Shown one piece after another: positions 46,979 to 55,042 of a stretch of DNA of 64,000 nucleotides (position 1 is its first letter; each line of letters begins with the position of its first letter). The notes below the pieces were generated by a model, which was not told where the DNA came from, did not search any database, and saw only the letters and a list, made by a program, of their open reading frames with translations. The stretch is from Pseudoxanthomonas sp. J35 (GTDB lineage: Bacteria > Pseudomonadota > Gammaproteobacteria > Xanthomonadales > Xanthomonadaceae). Where the stretch lies: NCBI RefSeq assembly GCF_000513995.1, contig NZ_AZVB01000001.1, forward strand, positions 186,001-250,000, in the 5' to 3' direction. The translations under genes were made by a program, and so were the position numbers.

Positions 46979-47503
46979 TCAGCGCGCGAGCGCCGCCTGC
47001 ACCGCGGCGATGGCCTTCAGCGCCGCCGGCGCCGTGGCCGGCACGCCGCGCGGATCGACCGCCGACACGTAGGCGCCGTTCTCCACCGCGACCACGCGCA
47101 CCAGGAAGTCGGTGCCCTCGTAGCTGACGTCGTAGGTGCCCAGCAGCTGGGCGCGGCTGGAGATGGTCAGGCCTTCGATGCCTTCCAGCGCGGTGCCGAC
47201 GCGGGCGAACACCTCGTCGCGGGTACCGTCCACGGTGAAGCCGCTCGGCGAGGCCGCCGGCGCGGCGCCGGGGACCTGCTGCGGACGCTGGCCGGAGGCC
47301 GGCGGCAGCGCCATCGCACCGGAGGTGTCGGGCAGGTTCAGGTCCGGCGGCACTTCCAGCGGACGCGCCTCCGGGCTCAGCGCATAGTCGCCACGCGCGC
47401 CCTTGCGGAACCAGGAGCAGCCGCCCAGCGACGCGACCACGGTGAAGGCCAGCAGCACGCCCGCGGAAGCGCGGACAAGGCGGGAAGACTGGGACATCGG
47501 CAT
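46979..47503 (-). CDS. bamC: BamC-like lipoprotein (short form)
   Basis: A 174-residue lipoprotein with the lipobox SLGGC (Cys29). The segment YALSPEARPLEVPPDLNLPD matches the unstructured N-terminus of BamC that contacts BamD. Only one further domain follows (about 85-174), whereas E. coli BamC has two and about 344 residues. It lies directly after dapA, the same dapA-bamC order as in enterics. The assignment rests on the N-terminal motif and synteny. The in-frame ATG at 47497 is an alternative start. Confidence 0.78.
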   Translation of the reverse strand: MPMSQSSRLVRASAGVLLAFTVVASLGGCSWFRKGARGDYALSPEARPLEVPPDLNLPDTSGAMALPPASGQRPQQVPGAAPAASPSGFTVDGTRDEVFARVGTALEGIEGLTISSRAQLLGTYDVSYEGTDFLVRVVAVENGAYVSAVDPRGVPATAPAALKAIAAVQAALAR

Positions 47504-47520
47504 AGCTCTCCGTTGATGGG

Positions 47521-48432
47521 TCAGGCCGCGAGCGGTTCGCGGCCGTGGTGTGCTTCGAGTTCACGGACCAGCGCCACGATACGCGCGGCCTGCTCGTGGT
47601 GCTGCGCTGACAGCGGCAGCAGCGGCAGGCGCGGGCCGTGGCCGTAGCCGAGGCGCTGCAGCAGCGCCTTGACCGGGATGGGATTGGGTTCGACGCCGCA
47701 GAACGCATGCAGCGGCGCCAGTCGCGCGTCCCATGCCAGCGCCGCGTTGCCGGCATCGCCGGCACGGGCCAGGTCGCACAGGTGGCGGTAGGCCGACGGG
47801 GCGACGTTGGCGCCGACCGACACCAGGCCATCCATTCCGGCCAGCATCGAACGCGCGGCGCTGGCGTCGTCACCGCCCAGCACGGCGAACCCCGGCGAGC
47901 GCAGCGCGACCAGCGCCTCGACCCGGGCACGGTCGGCCACTGCTTCCTTGATTCCGACGATGTTGCCGTGCGCGGCCAGCTCGGCCACGGTTTCCGGCAG
48001 CAGGTCCGAACCGGTGCGGCCGGGAACGTTGTAAAGCACGACCGGCAGTCCACCCTGGTCGGCGACGGCGCGGAAATGCGCCAGCATGCCGGCCTGGGTC
48101 GGGCGCACGTACGGCGGCACCACCACCAGCGCCGCATCGGCGCCGGCCGCCGCCGCGCGGCGGGTGCGGTCGACGGTGTGCGCGGTGCCCTGCTGCCCGG
48201 TGCCGGCCAGCACCGGCACGCGGCCGGCGACGGTTTCAACCGCCACCTGCAGCACGGTGTCGTATTCGTCGTCCGAGAGCATCGCCGCCTCGCCCGTGGA
48301 CCCGGCCACGACCAGGCCCTGGACGCCCGCGGCCAGCTGCCATTCCAGCAGCCGGCGCCAGGCATCGAGGTCGGGCGCGCCGGCCTCGTCGAACGGGGTC
48401 GCAAGCGCGGTGATCAGGCCGGTGGGGTGCAA
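47521..48432 (-). CDS. dapA: 4-hydroxy-tetrahydrodipicolinate synthase
   Basis: Condenses pyruvate with aspartate semialdehyde on the lysine/meso-DAP route. It has 303 residues. The Thr pair of the catalytic triad lies in [11 protein letters not shown], the Tyr in [10 protein letters not shown] and the Schiff-base Lys in [10 protein letters not shown]. The start codon appears to be TTG at 48432, which gives [16 protein letters not shown] at the N-terminus; no ATG is in range and the ribosome site is weak (AGCGGA). It is divergent from gcvR. Confidence 0.94.
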   Translation of the reverse strand: MHPTGLITALATPFDEAGAPDLDAWRRLLEWQLAAGVQGLVVAGSTGEAAMLSDDEYDTVLQVAVETVAGRVPVLAGTGQQGTAHTVDRTRRAAAAGADAALVVVPPYVRPTQAGMLAHFRAVADQGGLPVVLYNVPGRTGSDLLPETVAELAAHGNIVGIKEAVADRARVEALVALRSPGFAVLGGDDASAARSMLAGMDGLVSVGANVAPSAYRHLCDLARAGDAGNAALAWDARLAPLHAFCGVEPNPIPVKALLQRLGYGHGPRLPLLPLSAQHHEQAARIVALVRELEAHHGREPLAA

Positions 48433-48491
48433 AGCGTTCCGCTCTGGTTTCGGCGGCTGGCGCGTGGCGCGGGCCGCTTTTCGGGAGCCCG

Positions 48492-48528
48492 ATCATACTT
48501 GCGGCCCGAAAGCACGGGCAAGTATGCT
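48492..48528. promoter_or_regulatory. Symmetric divergent promoters of dapA and gcvR
   Basis: CATACTTGC (48494-48502) and GCAAGTATG (48518-48526) are perfect 9 bp arms with a 15 bp spacer. Toward gcvR: TTGCGG (48499-48504), 18 bp, TATGCT (48523-48528). Toward dapA: TTGCCC (minus, 48521-48516), 18 bp, TATGAT (48497-48492). The -35 of each promoter lies within or beside the -10 of the other, so they should compete. Confidence 0.6.
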
Positions 48529-48579
48529 GCCCACCAGGCACAGGCCCTTTGCGGCCCGCCATTCAGCCTAAGCAACACA

Positions 48580-49155
48580 ATGCCGGAAGCCGACTTGACC
48601 GACACCCCGCCCCGGCCCTCGCCGAACGAGAACCACCTCCTGATCAACGCCTACACGACGCATCCGGAGTCGCCGCTGCTGGCGGTGACGCGGCGCATCG
48701 CCGACAGCGGTTGCAACCTCGTCGACGCACGCCTGGCCACGGTCGGCCGCGATGTGTCGATGACGGCGCTGGCAACCGGTTCGTGGGACGCGGTGGCGAA
48801 GCTGGAAACCATGCTCGGCCGCCTCGAGCGCGAGGAAGGCCTCAAGCTCAACTGGTACCGCACCGCCGCCAAGCAGGTGCAGTCCAACCTGCTGCCCTAC
48901 ATCGTCGAGGTGGTGGCGGCGGACAAGCCCGGCATCCTGTTCCAGCTGGCCGATTTCTTCGACCGCCAGGGCATCACCATCGAGAACCTGCAGAGCACCC
49001 GCTACCGCGCCATGCAGACCGGCGCGGAGATGTTCTCGGCGCAGGTGACCATCGGCGTGCCGGCGAACATGCACATCGCCGCCCTGCGCGACGACTTCCT
49101 CGAGTTCTGCGACCACCTGAACCTCGACGCCATCATGGACCCGATGAAGTTCTGA
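48580..49155 (+). CDS. gcvR: Glycine cleavage system regulator GcvR-like (two ACT domains)
   Basis: A 191-residue protein with two ACT domains, at about 22-95 (LLINAYTTHPESPLLAVTRRIADSGCNLVDARLATVG) and about 108-185 (VEVVAADKPGILFQLADFFDRQGITIENLQS). There is no DNA-binding domain; in E. coli, GcvR works by binding GcvA. ACT domains suggest glycine or another amino acid as ligand. It is divergent from dapA. The following micro-ORF starts 15 bp after its stop. Confidence 0.88.
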   Translation: MPEADLTDTPPRPSPNENHLLINAYTTHPESPLLAVTRRIADSGCNLVDARLATVGRDVSMTALATGSWDAVAKLETMLGRLEREEGLKLNWYRTAAKQVQSNLLPYIVEVVAADKPGILFQLADFFDRQGITIENLQSTRYRAMQTGAEMFSAQVTIGVPANMHIAALRDDFLEFCDHLNLDAIMDPMKF

Positions 49156-49170
49156 CCGCAGGAGGCCTCG

Positions 49171-49293
49171 TTGGAATTCGTCCTGTTCCTCATCGCCCTC
49201 GCGCTCTTCGCGGCCCAGCAGAAGGAAGTGGCCGGCCTGAAGAAGCGGGTGGACGCCCTGGAGGCGGAACGTCGGGAGGCCGGCACCCCATGA
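49171..49293 (+). CDS. Micro-ORF: 40-residue membrane/coiled-coil protein before bcp
   Basis: A small gene with a TTG start at 49171, a perfect AGGAGG (49160-49165) at 5 bases, and a TGA at 49291-49293 that overlaps the bcp ATG. The product has a hydrophobic N-terminus MEFVLFLIALALFAAQQK (one short membrane helix) and then a charged, heptad-like helix KEVAGLKKRVDALEAERREA. It looks like a bitopic inner-membrane micro-protein with a cytoplasmic coiled coil. No function is recognised. The junction suggests translational coupling to the peroxiredoxin. Confidence 0.72.
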   Translation: MEFVLFLIALALFAAQQKEVAGLKKRVDALEAERREAGTP

Positions 49294-49766
49294 GTACCAC
49301 CAGGCTCGACCGCGCCACCCTCAAGCTGCCGCTGGCCCTGTCCGGCGGCCGCACCGCCACCCTCGCCGACTACAAGGGCCGCTGGCTGGTGCTGTACTTC
49401 TACCCGAAGGACAGCACGCCCGGCTGCACCACCGAGGGCCTGGACTTCAACGCGCTGCTGCCGGAGTTCGCGAAACTCGGCGCCGACGTGCTGGGCGTCT
49501 CGCGCGATTCGGTGAAGTCGCACGACAACTTCTGCGCGAAGCAGGGCTTCCGCTTCCCGCTGGTCAGCGACGCCGACGAAGCGCTGTGTCGCGCCTTCGA
49601 CGTGATCCACGAGAAGAACATGTACGGGCGCAAGGTGCTGGGCGTGGTCCGCAGCACCTTCCTCATCTCGCCCGACGGGCGCATCGCCCGCGAATGGCGC
49701 GGGGTCAAGGTTCCCGGCCACGCCCAGGCCGTGCTCGACGCACTGAAGGCCGAAACCACGCAGTGA
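49290..49766 (+). CDS. bcp: Thioredoxin-dependent peroxiredoxin, PrxQ/Bcp type
   Basis: A 158-residue peroxiredoxin that reduces H2O2 and organic peroxides. The peroxidatic Cys46 is in STPGCTTE. There is no Cys five residues on as in E. coli Bcp. Instead Cys82 (NFCAKQGF) lies 36 residues later, the spacing of the resolving Cys in Xylella PrxQ. The start at 49290 overlaps the micro-ORF stop. The conserved Arg is in VVRSTFLI. Confidence 0.92.
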   Translation: MSTTRLDRATLKLPLALSGGRTATLADYKGRWLVLYFYPKDSTPGCTTEGLDFNALLPEFAKLGADVLGVSRDSVKSHDNFCAKQGFRFPLVSDADEALCRAFDVIHEKNMYGRKVLGVVRSTFLISPDGRIAREWRGVKVPGHAQAVLDALKAETTQ

Positions 49767-49890
49767 CCGCCATCGCCGCCACCTCCCGCCGTCGCCCTGC
49801 CCCGCAGGCCGCGACGGCGCGCCCCTGTCCGCCCTCCGTGCGCGCCGTGCACGCCGGCGCGGACGCCGCCCCTCCCACCAGGAAGCCACG

Positions 49891-51291
49891 ATGACCCGAG
49901 GCAAGCGCATCTACGTGCTGGATACCAACGTGCTGATGCACGATCCCACCGCGCTGTTCAAGTTCGAGGAGCACGACATCTACCTGCCGATGCAGGTCAT
50001 CGAGGAACTCGACAACGCCAAGAAAGGCACGTCCGAGGCCAGCCGCAACGCGCGCCAGGTCAGCCGCTTCCTCAACGAACTGGTGGAAGCCTCCGGCCTG
50101 GAGCGGATGGCCGACGGCATCCCGCTGCAGCAGCCGCAGGGCGTGCAGCTGCGCGGCCGCCAGAGCGCCGGCGTGCTGCGTTTCCAGACCGACCACTTCG
50201 AGGCCGGCAAGAGCTTCGGCGCGGTGATCCCGGACAACGCCATCCTCGGCGCGATCCTGGCGCTGAAGGAGCAGACCCCGCCGGAGATCCCGGTGGTGTT
50301 CGTCTCCAAGGACATCAACCTGCGGATCAAGGCGGCGATCGCGGGGATCGTGTCGGAGGACTACGAGAACGACCGCGCGCTGGACGATTTCAGCCTGCTG
50401 TTCACCGGCGCCACCGAGCTGCCGGAGGACTTCTGGAAGCGCCACTCCGCCGACCTGCGCTCCTGGTCCGACCGCGGCCGCACCAGCTACGAGGTGGTGC
50501 TGGCCGAGGACGAGGACTGGCACCCGAACCAGTTCCTGTACCTGCCCGGCGAGGACGAGGTCGAACTGCGCGTCACCCGGGTGGAAGGCGGCAGGGCCAC
50601 CCTGTCGCTGGTCGACGACTTCCGCGGCGGCCAGCACGCGGTGTGGGGCATCACCGCGCGCAACCGCGAGCAGAACTTCGCGCTCAACGCGCTGATGGAC
50701 CCGGAGATCGACTTCGTCACCCTGCTCGGCACCGCCGGCACCGGCAAGACCCTCCTGGCGCTGGCCGCCGGCCTGGCCCAGACCATGGACCAGCAGCGCT
50801 ACCGCGAGATCATCATGACCCGCGCCACGGTCAGCGTCGGCGAGGACATCGGCTTCCTGCCAGGCACCGAGGAGGAAAAGATGACCCCGTGGATGGGCGC
50901 GCTGACCGACAACCTGGAGGTGCTCACCCACAACCAGGAAGGCGGCGCCTGGGGCCGCGCGGCGACCAACGACCTGCTCGCCAGCCGGATCAAGATCCGT
51001 TCGATGAACTTCATGCGCGGGCGCACCTTCCTGTCGCGCTACCTGATCCTCGACGAGGCGCAGAACCTCACGCCCAAGCAGATGAAGACCCTGATCACCC
51101 GTGCCGGCCCGGGCACCAAGATCGTCTGCCTGGGTAACGTCGAGCAGATCGACACCCCGTACCTGACCGAGACTACTTCGGGCCTGACGTACGCGGTGGA
51201 CCGCTTCAAGGACTGGCCGCACAGCGCGCACATCACCCTGCGCCGCGGTGAACGTTCGCGCCTGGCCGACTTCGCTTCCGAAGTGCTCTGA
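49891..51291 (+). CDS. phoH: PhoH-family ATPase with N-terminal PIN domain
   Basis: A 466-residue protein. Residues 1-150 form a PIN nuclease-like domain (YVLDTNVLMHDP, VIEELDNAKKG), a linker follows, and the C-terminal half is a PhoH P-loop domain (LGTAGTGKTLLALAAGLAQ; RYLILDEAQNLTPKQM; CLGNVEQID). PIN-PhoH proteins are RNA helicase/ribonucleases in mycobacteria and are widespread in proteobacteria; their role here is unknown. It follows bcp by 124 bp with CAGGAAG upstream. Confidence 0.92.
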   Translation: MTRGKRIYVLDTNVLMHDPTALFKFEEHDIYLPMQVIEELDNAKKGTSEASRNARQVSRFLNELVEASGLERMADGIPLQQPQGVQLRGRQSAGVLRFQTDHFEAGKSFGAVIPDNAILGAILALKEQTPPEIPVVFVSKDINLRIKAAIAGIVSEDYENDRALDDFSLLFTGATELPEDFWKRHSADLRSWSDRGRTSYEVVLAEDEDWHPNQFLYLPGEDEVELRVTRVEGGRATLSLVDDFRGGQHAVWGITARNREQNFALNALMDPEIDFVTLLGTAGTGKTLLALAAGLAQTMDQQRYREIIMTRATVSVGEDIGFLPGTEEEKMTPWMGALTDNLEVLTHNQEGGAWGRAATNDLLASRIKIRSMNFMRGRTFLSRYLILDEAQNLTPKQMKTLITRAGPGTKIVCLGNVEQIDTPYLTETTSGLTYAVDRFKDWPHSAHITLRRGERSRLADFASEVL

Positions 51292-51297
51292 CCGCGG

Positions 51298-51319
51298 CCC
51301 GCCGGCATGCCCCGGCGGG
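51298..51319 (+). terminator. Hairpin after phoH
   Basis: CCCGCCGG (51298-51305) and CCGGCGGG (51312-51319) with a 6 nt loop, 6 bp after the phoH stop. No T-tract follows. Confidence 0.4.
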
Positions 51320-51428
51320 ACGGCATGGGCGCGGGCCGGGGGCGCGGAGCGGGGGACCGGGCGGAGGGTCGGGGCCCGGCGACGCTGGCACGGCAGCGAT
51401 GGCAGGGCCGGGCGTCGGCAGGCGCGTT

Positions 51429-51445
51429 TGATGTCTCAAACATCA
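51429..51445. promoter_or_regulatory. Putative operator of the XRE gene
   Basis: TGATGT-CTCAA-ACATCA, a perfect 6 bp inverted repeat with a 5 bp spacer in an AT-rich pocket 54 bp before the XRE start. A second inverted repeat, GCAAG-N7-CTTGC, follows at 51450-51466. Small XRE regulators often bind such sites to repress themselves. Confidence 0.4.
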
Positions 51446-51498
51446 CCAGGCAAGCCTGAAACTTGCATAGGCATGGCTGGAGGAGGACAATTCCGGGC

Positions 51499-51753
51499 AT
51501 GCTCACCGCTGCCCAGTTACGCGCCGCCCGCGCCCTGCTCGGCATCGACCAGCGCCAGCTGGCCGCGCTGTCGGGCGTGTCGCTGCCGACGATCCAGCGC
51601 ATGGAAGCCAGCGAGGGCACCGTGCGCGGCGTGGTCGACACGCTGATGAAGGTGGTCGACGCGCTCGACGCGGCGGGCATCGAACTGATCGGCCCGGGCC
51701 AGCCCAGCCGCGGCGAAGGCCGCGGCGTGCGCCTCAAGGAGGCCGGTCGCTGA
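51499..51753 (+). CDS. XRE-family helix-turn-helix regulator
   Basis: An 84-residue Cro/CI-type regulator from the ATG at 51499. The HTH spans about 5-60: LRAARALLGIDQRQLAALSGVSLPTIQRMEAS. A short charged tail follows. AGGAGG lies 12 bases upstream, rather far, so an earlier TTG at 51463 remains possible. It is 2 bp from the DUF1275 gene, which suggests one transcript. Two inverted repeats upstream suggest autoregulation. Confidence 0.85.
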   Translation: MLTAAQLRAARALLGIDQRQLAALSGVSLPTIQRMEASEGTVRGVVDTLMKVVDALDAAGIELIGPGQPSRGEGRGVRLKEAGR

Positions 51754-51755
51754 CC

Positions 51756-52475
51756 ATGGGCGTGCAGCTGCCTCGCTGGGTCTGGGTCGGCGCGGTGACG
51801 CTGGCGTGCATCGCCGGCATGGTCAACGCGATCGGCTACCTCGGCTTCGAGCACCAGGCGGTCAGCCACCTCACCGGCACCACCACCCTGCTCGGCGCGT
51901 CCCTGGCCGGCGGCGACTGGCGCTCCGTCGGCCACCTGTGGGCCGTGCTCATCGCCTTCAGCCTGGGCGCGACGATCAGCGGCCTGATCATCCAGGACAG
52001 CACGCTGCGCCTGGGCCGGCGCTACGGCGTTGTGCTGGCGATCGAAGCGCTGCTGCTGGCCGCCTCGGTGCCGATGTTCGAGAACCGGCAGATCTTCGGC
52101 GCGCTGCTGGCGTCCACCGCCTGCGGCCTGCAGAACGCGATGGTGACGACCTACAGCGGCGCGATCGTGCGCACCACCCACCTCACCGGCATGTTCACCG
52201 ACCTGGGCATCGGCCTGGGCCACCTGCTGCGCGGCATGCCCCTGCCGATGCGCCGCCTCACCCTGAGCGGGCTGATCATCAGCGGCTTCCTGGGCGGCGG
52301 CATCCTCGGCGCGTGGGCGTTCCGCGCCTGGCACTACAAGGCGCTGCTGGTCCCGGCCACGCTCACCGGCCTGACCGGCATCGGCTACGTCGTCTACCGC
52401 AACTGGACGCTGCGCCGGTCGCGCCCGAAGCAGACCGCGCCGGACCGCACCCGGGAACCTCTGCAACCACGCTGA
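51756..52475 (+). CDS. DUF1275 (YoaK-family) membrane protein
   Basis: A 239-residue, six-helix inner-membrane protein. The motifs AGMVNAIGYLGF, VSHLTGTTTLLG, CGLQNAMVTTYSGAIVRTTHLTGMFTDLGIGLG match DUF1275/YoaK. The biochemical role of the family is unknown. It starts 2 bp after the XRE regulator stop and is followed by a SulP transporter after 16 bp, so the three may form one operon. Confidence 0.9.
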   Translation: MGVQLPRWVWVGAVTLACIAGMVNAIGYLGFEHQAVSHLTGTTTLLGASLAGGDWRSVGHLWAVLIAFSLGATISGLIIQDSTLRLGRRYGVVLAIEALLLAASVPMFENRQIFGALLASTACGLQNAMVTTYSGAIVRTTHLTGMFTDLGIGLGHLLRGMPLPMRRLTLSGLIISGFLGGGILGAWAFRAWHYKALLVPATLTGLTGIGYVVYRNWTLRRSRPKQTAPDRTREPLQPR

Positions 52476-52491
52476 CCCGAAGGGGGAGCCG

Positions 52492-54216
52492 ATGGCGAGC
52501 ACCGACGTACGCCAGTACCTGTCGCAGTTCGTACCCAAGCTCCACACGGCCCTGCGCGAGGGCTACGGCTGGAACGACCTGCGCGCCGACGCGGTGGCCG
52601 GCCTCACCGTGGCCATCGTCGCCCTGCCGCTGGCCATGGCCCTGGCGATCGCCAGCGGCACCACGCCGGAAAAGGGCCTGCACACGGCGATCATCGCCGG
52701 CTTCCTGATCTCGGCGCTGGGCGGCTCGCGGGTGCAGATCGGCGGGCCGACCGCGGCGTTCATCCCGGTGGTGTTCGTGGTGATCGAGAGGTTCGGCTTC
52801 GGCGGCCTGGTGCTATGTACCCTGCTGGCCGGGCTGATGCTCATCGCCGCCGGGCTGCTGCGGCTGGGCACGCTGATGAAGTACATGCCGCAGCCGGTGA
52901 TCACCGGCTTCACCGCCGGCATCGCGGTCAGCATCTTCTCCAGCCAGGTCAAGGATGCGCTGGGCCTGCGCATGGACGCGGTGCCGGCGGAGTTCATCCC
53001 GCGCTGGACCGCCTACATCGAGCACCTGGCCACCACCCGGCCGGCGACGGTGGCGCTGACCGTGCTGGGCCTGGCGGTGATCGTCGTGCAGCGCCGCTGG
53101 CGACCGAACTGGCCGGGTTTCCTGCTGGCGCTGCTGGCCTGCACTGCGGTGGCGCTGGTGGCCGGCCTGCCGGTGGACACCATCGGCTCGCGGTTCGGCG
53201 AGCTGCCTTCGGCGCTGCCGGCGTTCGAGATCCCGCACATCCCGTTCGAGCGAACGCTCGAACTGCTGCCGAGCTCGTTCACCATCGCCTTCCTCGCCGG
53301 CGTGGAATCGCTGCTGTCGGCGGTGGTCGCCGACGGCATGACCGGCGGCCGCCACCGCTCCAATGGCGAACTGGTCGCGCAGGGCGTGGCCAACGTCGGC
53401 TCGGCGCTGTTCGGCGGGCTGCCGGCGACCGGCGCGATCGCGCGCACGGCCACCAATATCCGCGCCGGGGCGCGCACGCCGGTGGCGGGCATGCTGCACG
53501 CGCTGTTCCTGCTGGTGTTCGTGCTGGTGCTGGCGCCGTTGATGGGCCATGTGCCGCTGCCGGCGCTGGCCGCGGTGCTGCTGGTGGTGGCCTGGAACAT
53601 GAGCGAGTACCAGCACTTCCGCCACACCCTGTCGGCGCCGTGGGGCGACCGCATCGTGCTGCTGGCGACCTTCGGCCTGACCGTGTTCTTCGACCTGACC
53701 GTGGCCATCCAGGTCGGCTTGGCCATCGCCACGGTGGTCTTCATGTACCGGATGGCCGAGAGCGTGGAAATCAGTTCCGGCATCCGCGCTTCCGACGACG
53801 AACTGGCGCCCGACGACCCGCGCCGCACCGACGAGCAGCAGCGCGAGCGCCTGCCGCCAGGGGTGGAGGTCTACCGGATCAGCGGGCCGCTGTTCTTCGG
53901 CGCGGCCAACCGCCTGGACAACCTGCTGGACACCTTCGTCGCGCCGCCGAAGGTGCTGATCCTGCGCATGGGCCTGGTCCCGATCATCGACGCATCGGGC
54001 GTGCACGCACTGGGCAACCTGGCGCGGCGCTGCGCACGCCGCGGGATCGTGCTGGTGGTGTCGGGGCTGCAGGCCCAGCCCAACCGGGTGCTGGCGGAGA
54101 TGGACTTCGGCGCGCTGCACGCGCAGGTGCGCTTCGCCTCCAACTTCGAGCACGCCCTGCGCCTGGCCGCCTCGCTGGCCACGCACGCACCGGGCACGCG
54201 GGCCGAGGCACAATAG
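52492..54216 (+). CDS. SulP-family anion transporter with STAS domain
   Basis: A 574-residue transporter with about 12 membrane segments (residues 30-410) and a C-terminal cytoplasmic STAS domain (about 455-560; VYRISGPLFFGAANRLDNLL, LRMGLVPIIDASGVHAL). The SulP signature GGPTAAFIPV and the LPATGAIARTATNIRAGARTP loop are clear. The substrate may be sulfate, bicarbonate or C4-dicarboxylate (DauA-like) and cannot be chosen from sequence. GGGGGAG lies before the ATG. Confidence 0.92.
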   Translation: MASTDVRQYLSQFVPKLHTALREGYGWNDLRADAVAGLTVAIVALPLAMALAIASGTTPEKGLHTAIIAGFLISALGGSRVQIGGPTAAFIPVVFVVIERFGFGGLVLCTLLAGLMLIAAGLLRLGTLMKYMPQPVITGFTAGIAVSIFSSQVKDALGLRMDAVPAEFIPRWTAYIEHLATTRPATVALTVLGLAVIVVQRRWRPNWPGFLLALLACTAVALVAGLPVDTIGSRFGELPSALPAFEIPHIPFERTLELLPSSFTIAFLAGVESLLSAVVADGMTGGRHRSNGELVAQGVANVGSALFGGLPATGAIARTATNIRAGARTPVAGMLHALFLLVFVLVLAPLMGHVPLPALAAVLLVVAWNMSEYQHFRHTLSAPWGDRIVLLATFGLTVFFDLTVAIQVGLAIATVVFMYRMAESVEISSGIRASDDELAPDDPRRTDEQQRERLPPGVEVYRISGPLFFGAANRLDNLLDTFVAPPKVLILRMGLVPIIDASGVHALGNLARRCARRGIVLVVSGLQAQPNRVLAEMDFGALHAQVRFASNFEHALRLAASLATHAPGTRAEAQ

Positions 54217-54220
54217 GCCG

Positions 54221-55042
54221 ATGACCCCATCGGCCGCCCACACCCGCCCCGCCTCCGTCCTGACCATCGCCGGCTCCGATTCCGGCGGCGGGGCAGGCAT
54301 CCAGGCCGACCTGAAGACCTTCGCCGCCCACGGCGTGCATGGCCTGTCCGCGCTGGCCGCGCTGACCGCGCAGCACACCCGCGGCGTGACCGCAGTGCAC
54401 GTGCCGCCGATGGAGTTCCTCGACGCGCAGCTCGAGGCCTGCTTCGAGGACTTCGACGTGCGCGCGGTGAAGCTGGGCATGCTCGCCAGCGCCGCGGTGA
54501 TCGAGACCGTGGCCCGCGCGCTGGAACGCCACCGCCCGGCACACGTGGTGCTCGACCCGGTGATGATCGCCACCAGCGGCGCACGCCTGCTCGAGGAATC
54601 CGCGTTGCAGGCCCTGCGTACCCGCCTGTTGCCCCTGGCCACGGTGGTCACGCCGAACCTGCCTGAAGCCGAGCTGCTGCTGGGCTGGAAGATCGCCGAC
54701 CTCGCCGCGATGTCGCAGGCCGCCGCGGCGCTGCGCGTGCTGGGCGCGCCGGCGGTGCTGCTCAAGGGCGGGCACCTGGCCGGCACCGGCGAGGTGGTCG
54801 ACATCCTCGCCGACGCCGATGGCGAACAGCGCACCGCCCATCCGCGGCTGCGGCTCGAGGCGCACGGCACCGGCTGCACGCTCGCCTCGGCGGTGGCCGC
54901 GAACCTCGCGCGCGGGCTGTCGCTGCGCGCGGCCTGCGCCGCCGCGGTCGACTACGTGCATGCCGCGCTGCGCGGCGGCTACCGCCCCGGCAGGGGCGAC
55001 GTCGTGGTGCTCGACCACTTCGCCACCCTGCCTGGCCGATGA
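54221..55042 (+). CDS. thiD: Hydroxymethylpyrimidine/phosphomethylpyrimidine kinase
   Basis: Phosphorylates HMP and HMP-P for thiamin synthesis. It has 273 residues with TIAGSDSGGGAGIQADLKTF at the substrate site, MLAS, LDPVMIATSG, TPNLPEAELLLG, LLKGGHLAG and the anion-hole loop GTGCTLASAVAANLA with the catalytic Cys. It starts 4 bp after the SulP stop. The TGA overlaps the hydrolase start (ATGA). ThiE is not fused. Confidence 0.95.
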   Translation: MTPSAAHTRPASVLTIAGSDSGGGAGIQADLKTFAAHGVHGLSALAALTAQHTRGVTAVHVPPMEFLDAQLEACFEDFDVRAVKLGMLASAAVIETVARALERHRPAHVVLDPVMIATSGARLLEESALQALRTRLLPLATVVTPNLPEAELLLGWKIADLAAMSQAAAALRVLGAPAVLLKGGHLAGTGEVVDILADADGEQRTAHPRLRLEAHGTGCTLASAVAANLARGLSLRAACAAAVDYVHAALRGGYRPGRGDVVVLDHFATLPGR

